From contig WNNJ02002785.1 in assembly GCA_012934845.2 (NCBI GenBank), positions 428,950 to 492,949 of the forward strand: a stretch of DNA of 64,000 nucleotides, given 5' to 3'. The notes below the pieces were generated by a model. That model searched no databases, was not told where the DNA came from, and saw only the letters and a list, made by a program, of their open reading frames with translations. The stretch's first letter is position 1; each line of letters begins with the position of its first letter. Positions 55,533 through 64,000 of the stretch are shown one piece after another. Origin of the DNA: Pomphorhynchus laevis (lineage: Eukaryota; Acanthocephala; Palaeacanthocephala; Echinorhynchida; Pomphorhynchidae). Both the position numbers and the translations under genes were made by a program.

Positions 55533-55563
55533 CTGAAGAAGTCCTAGTAAGGGACGAAACGTT
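55533..55563 (+). ncRNA. Candidate hammerhead ribozyme motif, Penelope type
   Basis: CTGAAGA (55533-55539), stem II GTCC (55541-55544) pairing with GGAC (55552-55555), then GAAACGTT (55556-55563). This matches the hammerhead core CUGANGA, stem II, GAAA. ACGT after GAA would be the two-base palindromic stem III described for dimer-acting hammerheads of Penelope-like elements. Stem I is not defined. No Penelope coding sequence is adjacent, though remnants lie elsewhere in the window. Confidence 0.55.
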
Positions 55564-55613
55564 AAAATAAATTATATTGTTTTTGGTCTTTACCGGTTCA
55601 CAAAATTTTACTC

Positions 55614-55617
<4 letters not shown>

Positions 55618-55680
<63 letters not shown>
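55618..55680. repeat. (AT)n microsatellite at LN3 3' end
   Basis: About 31 AT dinucleotides, directly abutting the 3' terminus of the LN3 element at 55681. The Ile-Tyr repeats in open frames here are translated microsatellite. Confidence 0.95.
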
Positions 55681-55684
<4 letters not shown>

Positions 55685-55772
55685 TCGACAAACAGACGAG
55701 CAAAGCTCACAGTTGCACTGTTAAAAAAAAGAAAAGAAAAAGTAAAGAAAAAAAAAGACTCACAAACAAAAG

Positions 55773-58707
55773 TCACAAAAGTTTATGTTTGAATGCTGAA
55801 ACCGATCTTGAGTTGACAATTTCTTCACTTAATCGGTTCCACTTACCTACGATTCGGTGTCCAAATTGTACAGTTTTAGAGCGTATAACTCGGCGATGGG
55901 CTAAAGTAAAATTGTGTCCACGCAAAGCCCGACTTTTACGAACAGTCATCAATTCTCTTAAGACGTGATTTCCCTTGTGTAAAGCTTCCCATGTTGAACA
56001 CATATCTCGCCGAAACCGAAGGTCGCTTATAGAAACCATACCAAGTTTTTTTAGCCTTTCATTATAAGGTAAGGCTTTAACTGAATTTACGAGCTTAGTT
56101 GCCCGGCGCAGCACATTTTCAATTCTACTTTTCTCGTATACTGTTCTTGGGAACGAACATTGTGATGCATAGGTAAGATGACTGATCACAAATGCGTTGG
56201 CGAGTGCTCTAAATGAAACTGGACTCAACATACTAAAAGTTCTACGAATCATCCCAACCATTCGATTTGCTTTCGAGCAAGCCAACTCAGTATTCCAACT
56301 AGTCGAAAAATCATTCGCAACTACTATTCCAAGGTCGCTAAGACGAGTTACTACTTTAATGTTCTGATCCTCAAGATGATAAGTTGGATACACACTATGA
56401 CTGCGTGATTGTAAACGCATACAAGCACACTTTGATATATTCAGTGACAGACCATTCATATAAGCCCAGTTGGAAATGCTGTCGATATCCGATTGAACTA
56501 GCACCGTGTCCGAATCTGACCGGATAGCCTGCCAAATTTTTAGGTCGTCTGCATATAAAAGAGAGTGTGAGTTCAAAATGGAAGGAAGGTCATTAATGAA
56601 AATACAGAATAACAATGGGCCGAGGACCGAACCCTGCGGAACTCCAACATTGACCGGATAAGGATCAGAAAGAGAACCATTTACAACAACCTGATAGAAT
56701 CTGTTAGATAAAAATTCTTTTATCCAGCGAATAATAAGTGGATCAATGTTTAGAGCACGCATTTTCTGAATCAAGATGTCATGTGGAACCATATCAAACG
56801 CTTTTGAAAAATCAAAAAATACTATATCAACATCAAAGCCCTTATCAACTAACGAACCCCAGCTATTCTGGGCAATCAAGAGATTAGTGATTGTTGAGCG
56901 ATCCCTTCGAAATCCATGTTGATTGTTACACAATAATTTGTTGGATTCTAGATAATCGCTTAGAATGCGGTATATTATCCTTTCCAAAACTCGACAGAAT
57001 ACACACGTTAGACTTATCGGGCGATAATTTTCAACTGAAGATGGATCACCTTTCTTCAAAATGGGCCTTATCAACGAAAGTTTCCAATTCATCGGGACAC
57101 AACCGAAGTACAAGGAGGCGACACAAATCCAATATAGTGGTATGCCGATAACATCAGCGATATTCTTGAGAAATACCGGTGGTAAACGATCAGGACAAAT
57201 AGAACCTGACGATTTAAGCCGCTTGAGCTCTAGCACTACATCATTAACAGAAAACATCTGAAGAATGTTTATATTCGATGGACAGTACGAGGCATAGGTG
57301 ACGGAGAAGGATTTACGAACTCCTATGCAAAAATGTTGAGCGAAAGCATTCGCTATGTCATCATATTTAATCAATGTGCAACCATCAGTATCAACAAGTG
57401 AACCAATGTGTTTATTTTTGTTGTTGAAATTAGCATAATTGAATACGGATTTAGGATTATGAATTGACATTTGAGCAATTTTCTCTTCAAATTGACATTG
57501 TTTGAAGCGTTTAAGAAATGTGAACCGATTTCTGGCCTCTTTATACCTACAGTAATCAATACTATTATTAGAAAACAACTGGAATTTCATTTTTTTAATT
57601 TTAAAGCATTCTTTAACTCTTTGTCAAACCAAGGTTTATGGTGTATACGATTTGCAACGGTTTTACGGGGCGAAAATCGTATGAGTAATTCCTTAAGGGT
57701 GGCTTCTAACTGATAGCATGCCTTATCAACCCCAACATAAAACGGACTGAGCCATGAAATACTTAATAGATTCTGACGCACAAGTTCGAAGTTAGTTTTA
57801 AAATAATTTAAAGAATTCTGTTGTAATCTACAAGCTGAAGGACGTGTAAAATCTGAGTAGAAATTGAGAACACAGTGATCTGACCTACCCAAAGGATCGG
57901 AGTGCGTAACTTTGTGTATAATGTATTTATTCGATGTTAGACAAATATCAAGTAGCGATTGATTTTCTTGGGAAAATCGGGTAAATTTTGAAACATGTTG
58001 GGTAAGGTTTAGCGAGTTTATCATATCAAGAAATAATGATGTGGACGGACTACACACAGAAGATGTGTAGGTGTTCCAATCTACTGTCGCTAAGTTGAAA
58101 TCACCAACTATAAAAAGATTTGGTTTGGAACCAAACTCTAGAATGTAATCGATCAAGCAACAAACATCTGAAGTGGGATTGCGATAGATTAAGCCTAAAG
58201 TCACTGAACCAAGGGTAGGAAGAGACACACTACCCCACAATGACTTGATTCCATCGGACGCTCGTACATCTAGCAATTTAAACACTAAACTATTATGCAC
58301 ATAGATAATCACTCCACCACCCTTGCAGATAGATCTGTCAACTCGATAAGATGTATAATTTTCAATCCAGATCTCAGCATCAGTAATTCTATCATGAAGC
58401 CATGTTTCAGTAATAGCAACTAATAGCGGATGCGGAGTTTTAATTCGTCAATTTTTGGAAGAAGACTACGGGCGTTCGTATATAATAACAAACATTCTAA
58501 GCTTAAGGGTAGAGTCTGCTGAGCCAACGATATCGGTATGTATGACTGATAATCCTCGCTACGTCGCTCAAGAGCCGACCACAATGGGGAGGAGTAATGA
58601 ACAATATTTCTTAAACATTTATTATCCACATATGAAATATTTGAAATTACTGATGACTTATGAGCGGCGGAGGAAGGATTGAATGATCTACCTGTAGAGG
58701 CATCCAA
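55773..58707 (-). pseudogene. LN3 ORF2: endonuclease-reverse transcriptase, two frameshifts
   Basis: 58707-58420: EN start (LLYTNARSLLPKIDELKLRI). 58440-57587: AITETWLHDRI, GGGVIIYV, LGLIYRNPTS, FIVGDFNLATVDW, QSLLDICLT, GRSDHCVLNF, KPWFDKELKNAL. 57590-55773 (605 codons open): NYRPISLTCVFCRVLERIIY, QHGFRRDRSTITNLL, FFDFSKAFDMVPHDILIQ, VGVPQGSVLGPLLFCIF, LLYADDLKIW, LNISKCACMRL, DLGIVVAND, ASQCSFP, KWNRLSEEIV. The EN (E, GDFN, SDH) and RT (YADD) residues are all present. The shifts lie near 58440 and 57590. Confidence 0.9.
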
Positions 58708-59864
58708 TGTATTTGAGTCTTCCTCCGCACAACCTGAAAATTTCGAATTGTCAAGTTTGACTCACCAGCTTCAATACGAGACTTCAAACATTGTTTAGCT
58801 TCACGTAGATGCTTACGTTCATTCACGTCGAGATCTTTTAACAATCTTGCAGACGAACCTTGGAGACGATAAGAGTTCCTAAAGATGGTCTTAACGGCTT
58901 TTGGATCTGTCAGAATGGCTTTTAGCAGTCTAGGACGATCGTTAATTTTCCTCCCTATGCGGAATAAAGCAACTATTTTAATACTAGATACTATCTCTTC
59001 TGCGGATTGTTCCAAAACGATCGTGAGAATATTACGTACCCTCGACAAATCTTCATTTAGTCGGTTTTGGATATTGACAGAGCTTGATTCCGACACATTG
59101 GCGAAAATAATAGAACGCAAAGGATCATGCTGTTTACGCAGTTGTGAGAAAGTAGACATTTGCTGCACCGGAGAACTCGCTCTAGAGGCATTCATTGATT
59201 GAGATGATATGAGATGAGCTTCCTTAATGTGCTCGTTTACGCACTCTTTATGTAGAACCACACTGTCATTACTAGTAGCTGAGTTCTGTATATCATCATT
59301 GTCTGTGTGAGTGTTGACAGTCACCGTTCGTTCATTTTCTGTTTGACGAACAGTATACGATTTTGAGTGACCTCTCTTCCAGATACGAACAGGAGTGAAA
59401 CCCGTAACTGACGATGTAGTCTTGCTAACTGCATGTGGGAATCGATGTGCATTTGGATCGATATCTGCATTATTGAAGGATTTATTCGAAGTTATAGAAT
59501 TCACCTCACCCACCACCTCAGGTAACTTATGCTGTATTTTTCGTTGTAAATTTACCTCAGATGCACTAGAGAGAATACTATTCTGTAGCATAGTTACGAT
59601 CTCCTTAAGCTCTGACACCATTTTAATATTATTTTGTAATTTTTCCTCAAGAATAGTGTTCCATTCACAATTACGAGCCGCACACACACCACAACAAAAT
59701 TTACCGGATTGAACTACTTTAATATCATCCGCTTTAACATTAATTTTAGACCATATGTTACAATTCACAGAGCAACATGCCACCTCTATCTCTACATATT
59801 GGTCCTTAACAGGACTTGCGAAACATTGGATTTTAACTTGCTTCTTACACTTTTTCCCCACCAT
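58647..59864 (-). CDS. LN3 ORF1: Cys-rich, RRM-like RNA-binding protein
   Basis: 405 codons, intact, from ATG 59864. N-terminus: a C4-type module resembling a PHD finger or half-finger (VACCSVNCNIWSKINV...FCCGVCAARNCEW, residues about 27-70). Then a likely coiled coil (NTILEEKLQNNIKMVSELKE), a Ser/Thr-rich middle, and an RRM-like core at about 245-390 (SIIFANVSES, VALFRIGRKINDRPRLLKAI, ARLLKDLDVNERKHLREAKQ, LTIRNFQVVRRKTQIHW). It overlaps the start of ORF2. It is the best ORF1 of this group here. Confidence 0.88.
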   Translation of the reverse strand: MVGKKCKKQVKIQCFASPVKDQYVEIEVACCSVNCNIWSKINVKADDIKVVQSGKFCCGVCAARNCEWNTILEEKLQNNIKMVSELKEIVTMLQNSILSSASEVNLQRKIQHKLPEVVGEVNSITSNKSFNNADIDPNAHRFPHAVSKTTSSVTGFTPVRIWKRGHSKSYTVRQTENERTVTVNTHTDNDDIQNSATSNDSVVLHKECVNEHIKEAHLISSQSMNASRASSPVQQMSTFSQLRKQHDPLRSIIFANVSESSSVNIQNRLNEDLSRVRNILTIVLEQSAEEIVSSIKIVALFRIGRKINDRPRLLKAILTDPKAVKTIFRNSYRLQGSSARLLKDLDVNERKHLREAKQCLKSRIEAGESNLTIRNFQVVRRKTQIHWMPLQVDHSILPPPLISHQ

Positions 59865-59870
59865 ATATAT

Positions 59871-59999
59871 CCAATTTGATATTGTCAGTTTAACTTCAGT
59901 GATGTTGTATATTTTAATTAAAATTGTATATTTTAATTGTATATTTTAATTAAAATTGATGACGCTAATTTGCATTTTCATAAATTCTAATATTATTAG
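59871..59999. repeat. A+T repeat upstream of LN3
   Basis: TTGTATATTTTAATTAAAA-like units repeat two to three times at about 59914-59957. No target-site duplication for the LN3 copy could be read in it. Confidence 0.5.
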
Positions 60000-61205
60000 T
60001 ATACAACAGCCGATGAGCGGTTGCACGTTTGGCTGGATCTCAACGTAAAAGTACAATGTCGGTAAAACAAAAAGCAATCCAAATCAGGTTCGACTTCCTA
60101 TGAGAGCGATACACTGTTCAACGCACGCCGAAATTCTCGGATGTTCCGGCATTCAATTGCAGATGACGGGATCCTGTTTCAACTGTTTATTGCTCGATCT
60201 CTGAGTCGATGTCCACGTAATTGCTCGGAGTTGCGTAGGCAAAACATGAAGTTGAGGAGATGAGTGGGCGATAAAATTGCCCTCCATACCAGCATAAGAT
60301 CAGCTTTTACCAAACTTTCACAAACCGTTGAAACACTTAGGATTTCTAACTTCTGGTCAAACGGCAGGTTTTTGACAGCGGAAACAAGACGAGTAACCGA
60401 CCGGATAATTGATTCGTAAGCCACCATGTTTTCGCGCAGATGTGGACATGCTGCGGGAGATGCGTATAGCATGCGAGATTCGATGAGGGCCGTGTATATT
60501 ATTCTGAAGCTACATACCTCTAGTGATCTTAAAGATCGTCTAATGATGCCAAAAGAAACTTTATTTACGTGAGCGCTCATATCGAGCGTATTAAGCGTAG
60601 ATACCCCTAAATCATCGATTTTATCTGTAGAATCAATCGACATGTTTCCAATTTTATAAGAGCAACGAATGTCTGGGGAGCCGATCCGCATATGTCTACA
60701 TTTAGTCGCATTTATCATCAGCCCATTGTATATACACCATTTATTTATTGATTCCAGGTCTTTCTGAAGAGCGCTAACATCGGAATCATGAATGATTCGC
60801 CTCCAAACCTTAAGATCATCTGCGTAGGTAACACATTCCGACGTTAAGTTGTTTGTAATATCATTTACATATATGTTAAAGAGAGTCGGACAAATGGATT
60901 GTCCCTGCGGAACGCCTGTCGTCATCATTGATTAACCAGAAAGATAATGGCTTATGCGTACTGCAAACGAGCCCTTGCTTACAAATGATTGAATCCAGCG
61001 TAACAAAGAGACCCGTACACCTATGTTAGATAATTTGTTTACTAGCAAATTGGGAATAACTTTATCGAATGCTTTCGACAAGTCTATAAATATCACATCT
61101 ACTTTGAAACCACTCCTCATTGAATCCACCTAGCTTGCTCTCGCCTGTACAAGGTTCGTTACCGTTGAGAGATTTGCCCTAAATCCATGCTGACTTGGGC
61201 TGAGG
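60000..61205 (-). mobile_element. LN3-type LINE, RT and 3' end only
   Basis: 5'-truncated at about 61205, where the tail of an LN2 copy begins. It holds the RT from SQHGFRANLSTVTNLVQARA down to the C-terminal domain and a presumed 3' UTR to about 60000. It belongs to a third LN3 subfamily, distinct from those at 25 kb and 56 kb. Confidence 0.8.
60179..61129 (-). pseudogene. LN3-type reverse transcriptase
   Basis: 60932-61129 holds palm A (VIFIDLSKAFDKVIPNLL). After a break near 60930, 60179-60928 (249 codons) holds TTGVPQGQSICPTLFNIYV, the active site CVTYADDLKVW, LMINATKCRHMRIG, DDLGVSTLNTLD, the thumb, and a truncated C-terminal domain (LRGHRLRDRA). The GVPQGQSI box is unusual (GVPQGSVLGP elsewhere). 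The active-site aspartates are present. Confidence 0.8.
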
Positions 61206-61212
61206 CGATTGT

Positions 61213-62640
61213 TAGCTTCAATAAATAAATAAAGGCTTTGTTAAATAACTATATAACTGATAAAAAATTGGAAATTAAAGCATGCAGAAAAAACGCAAAT
61301 TAAATCAATTGTCCATTCCAGTTGTAGCCTTTCCTTTATCTTCCTTCTTATCATTACGGCCTCAGGTCCATTGGGAAATGAACCCCCAGCCGCACCAGCG
61401 CGCCGCCTTCCGACAACCATTCGGGGTCTTTCACCCATTAGAATTCAGTCGAGACGGACTATGGTCGGTAATCTCGAGATGAGGAGCTTGAGAAACCTAA
61501 GTCTTTGATCTGGATAGCGTCTTCTTAAAAAGAAGACTAATCCCGAGATATCCCAAGTACCCAATAGGCGCACTTGGGTTTTCCCATTCAATGACAGATG
61601 GTGGGCTGGTTTCAGAGCACACCTAGTTTTCTTCAGGATATGTTTAAATCTATCCAGGTCAGCTTTCGCCGATCAATTCACCGTAACAGTGAAACTTAGA
61701 TATTTTACTCAACTCGGGAAAGTGGGGAGTGTTGATGCTGCAAAACAGAGAAGAGTGATGGTCTCTTAAGCTTCTTTTTGGTGACAGAGGCGGTATGAAA
61801 GACTACCACCTGCGATTTGTTGCTTAAAATAAGATTGGATGAGGATAACTGATTTTCTAATCTTAAAAGGAAACGGCTGATGTTCAATACTGCATCTTTG
61901 CATCTGCGTTCAGAGAACAGGTGATCTGTTGTTGGTGCGACTGCTTAGCGCAAATAGGTTTCATCAACCACATATTATGTAGCAGTAATATGTCGAAGAG
62001 AGAATTTGTTGTAGACCAATGAAAGGTAGGGGAAGGTAGTTTATGAATAAGATAGTCCTTTCTAGCTCTGCGAAATGCTACATTAATCTAACGACCAGTT
62101 CTGTCGTTAAAATCCTTAAGTAGTATGTCATAATCGCTCCCCAATATTTTATCCATGAGGTCATGGTTCTTGTGAATTTCTCCTGACCGAATATATGCAT
62201 TGTCTATGCTAATACGCTTACCGTTCTTACATAGTGATATAACTTAACAAGAAAGGGCTGGACAAGGTTAGTTTTAAAGGAGCGATGATCTTAAGGAGTT
62301 CTTCACTAGGGTTAAAAGACCTTGAGATGAAGAGGAGTGAGGGGTTATGTACCGAGTAAAGTGGATGTATATGTGCTCAGGGATAAATCGAGTAATATTC
62401 TGGGGGAGATGGATATACCGCATCTCCTGAAGGACTATATCATCTGCATCTCTACCAGATAGAAGCCTAAGAGCGGAAGCATTTCCAGAATTCCACTGAA
62501 GAATATTAAGTGAAAAAGGCTTTCGGTTACTTCCCATTGCGTAATATGACCTGAGTCGGACGCCATCCACTTATTCGTAACCAGGCCGGATAGGTTGCCC
62601 TTTCCGATTCCAGTCTCGATATGTGCAGTCATTCAATGAT
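61213..62640 (-). mobile_element. LN2 copy with large internal deletion
   Basis: Minus strand from 62640: the ORF1 end (GKGNLS), a short gap, ORF2 EN (62274-62570: LNILQWNSGNAS, IVLQEMRY; then decayed EN to about 61945), a direct join near 61935 to sequence past YADD (CKDAVLNISRFLLRLEN; 61705-61887), then the thumb, terminal block and a 3' UTR ending in CCTTTATTTATTTATT at about 61213. The RT fingers and palm, roughly 1.3 kb, are missing. In its 3' UTR ATCAGTTATATAGTTATT matches the end of copy C. Confidence 0.8.
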
Positions 62641-62779
62641 TTCGATTAAATGTCTAAATTGTTAAAAATAAAGACTTAATTATGTAAAATTCTGAAAGCA
62701 GTCATCGACGAAGAATGATCGTCAGCTGGCATGGACCGCAAAACAGAAGTGTATGTACTAGATTAGCAACTTATAAGTT
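62641..62779. other. Gap between divergent LN2 copies
   Basis: No supported feature between the minus-strand and plus-strand LN2 copies. Confidence 0.4.
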
Positions 62780-64000
62780 ATGCCGCTATTAAAATGTAAC
62801 ATACCGATGTTAGGCCATATTAGAATTTTGAAAAAAAATTCAAATTTTTTTGCTTATGTGTTCGGACGATCGAATGATTTAACAAATATGCAAACAACTG
62901 TCAATTATCAAGCAAGTACTGGCAAGAAGCATCAAGATAAGCTTATTGTAGGCAAGGTAAGCGATTTGTTTACTGGATCTGTCGTTGAGCAGGAGGAACT
63001 CTCCCTGTACATAAACTGACGAACTTAATTTGCGTTAAATTTACTGAACCTATACATAGGAACAACGTTTTCAACATATTCCTTAAAGATTTCTCTGCGC
63101 GTTTCAAATGGAGATTTTTTCATTCAATAAAATATTACGAGGCAGATGTTAGAGTATCATTTTGAACCTTCGACCTTGCTCTTGATTTCTTGGACTATTT
63201 CTCAAAAAAACTATTCAACTCGTGCCATGATCATTTACAAACCTATTCAAACAACGTTAAAAATCAAAAAACATACTGATATACATGTCAGATGAAGACA
63301 TTCTAGCACTCGAACATGATTTTAAGATTAGCGATATCATATTTATTACAGGAAAGAAAGGATTGCCAATCCCGTGGCATTTTTTTCTTCATCGATCGAC
63401 TTGGCCGAGTATCTACCTTACCCCAAATGTAACATTTTCCTAGGGAATAATTTGGCATTTACTTTGATGGAAACTGACTCTATGACCTATCTCCATTGTA
63501 ATGTCTGCCAAAGATGGGGACATTGGAGTTCTGAATGTCTTATTTTCCACTCTCGCGGGATATGTGGCTCTCCGGATGACCATTCAGACAAATGTGAAAG
63601 ATCTCCGCACTGTTCTAACTGTGGGGAGTATACCCAGCCTGATCAAGAAAATGTGCTTCCTTTAAAAGCTACAAGAAACGTCATCTGGTAGCTCAGATGA
63701 AGCCAACCAGTTTCGCATGTTCCGCCAATAATAACAACAGGATGTCTGAATCATACATCTTACGACTTATTAAAGCTAAGCACCAAGAATCAATGGATAA
63801 CATGACCGAATTGATAAAGAACACAATTTCACAGATTGGTGGGGATCTAAGTCCACCTACAACAGTGGTTAAATCTAAAAAAGACCCGATATCAAGAAAA
63901 CGAATTGTTTCGTCGCGGCAGACTTTAGCCTCTTTAAAACTGGCAAAGATCGGAAAAGATTTGAGCCTTGCGTCGGGCAATGAAGATAATGCCCGTGGGG
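62780..64000 (+). pseudogene. LN2 ORF1 copy, runs off right edge
   Basis: Decayed ORF1. The leader and N-terminus lie about 62870-63018 (KVSDLFTGSVVEQEELSLYI). Then IHRNNVFNIFLKDFSARFK and the knuckle region in the open frame 63374-63691: CNVCQRWGHWSSEC, CGSPDDHSDKC, CSNCGEY...(third knuckle damaged). The C-terminal part to the window end includes a SGNEDNARG-like end as in the other LN2 ORF1s. ORF2 would lie outside the window. Confidence 0.78.

Larger units (their letters stand above)
55681..59870 (-). mobile_element. LN3 LINE, nearly complete
   Basis: Minus-strand element with ORF1 (58647-59864), ORF2 (about 55773-58707, overlapping ORF1) and a 3' UTR ending in GCTCGTCTGTTTGTCGAAAT, then (AT)n. 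It is the reference copy for the truncated 30613-32178 element, which is nearly identical. ORF2 has about two one-base frameshifts (near 58440 and in an A-run near 57590), so it is close to an active sequence. Confidence 0.9.

Noticed and set aside
55204-55776. 190-codon minus ORF with a long Ile-Tyr run
   Set aside because: The run is translated (AT)n; only the linker-like end and the microsatellite are real features.

Overview
The window is eukaryotic and almost certainly from an invertebrate metazoan. It is A+T-rich, and its coding matter is decayed retroelement ORFs: apurinic-type endonuclease (EN), reverse transcriptase (RT) of the YADD type, and zinc-knuckle or RRM-like ORF1 proteins. 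I found no convincing host gene, tRNA, rRNA or CRISPR array. The RT style recalls LINEs of flatworms and of some arthropods, but I cannot fix the phylum.

Family labels are mine. LN1 is an L2/CR1-like LINE (RT motif YADDILIY): 1-3280(-), 17100-18145(-), 18150-21740(+), 31213-31513(+). LN2 is a Jockey-like LINE with a three-knuckle ORF1 and an EN-RT ORF2 (YADDTTALF): 3520-3715, 11722-15579, 21905-24840 (relic), 32219-35850, 35851-39695, 39696-43523 and 62780-64000 on +; 61213-62640 on -; scraps at 50786-51090. LN3 is a CR1-like group with a Cys-rich, RRM-like ORF1: 5371-9345(+), 9346-9600(-), 10076-10712(+), 15946-16990(-), 24880-27890(-), 30613-32178(-), 45560-46146(+), 55681-59870(-), 60000-61205(-). 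LN4 is a further EN-type LINE at 46147-50535(-). RX is a group whose C-terminus joins an RT thumb to a CxC...H...C finger and a restriction-endonuclease-like fold: 4270-5115, 27890-28690, 28951-30589, 52430-53500 and 53950-54080, all +. Penelope-like remnants lie at 43560-44745(-) and 52150-52400(-), with a hammerhead-ribozyme-like motif at 55533-55563. One fossil Gypsy-like gag-protease piece lies at 22325-23560(-), and one RTE-type EN scrap at 3300-3435(-).

Layout: 0-11 kb is truncated LN1, RX and LN3 pieces. 11.7-15.6 kb is the best LN2 copy, bounded by a 10-bp target-site duplication. 15.6-25 kb mixes LN3, LN1, LN2 and the Gypsy fossil. 25-32 kb is LN3 with an RX insertion bounded by a 23-bp direct repeat and a nested LN1 fragment. 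32-43.5 kb is a head-to-tail LN2 array. 43.5-46 kb holds the Penelope-like tandem repeats and a 270-bp element with inverted termini. 46-50.5 kb is LN4 between two (TAA)n tracts. 50.5-55.6 kb is A+T-rich debris with RX and Penelope-like pieces. 55.7-64 kb is a nearly whole LN3, a second LN3, and LN2 in both orientations.

The genes form no host pathway. Each LINE would encode its own ORF1 RNA-binding protein and ORF2 EN-RT for target-primed reverse transcription. What can be read is a history of nested insertions, with LN3 3' tails repeatedly next to other elements.
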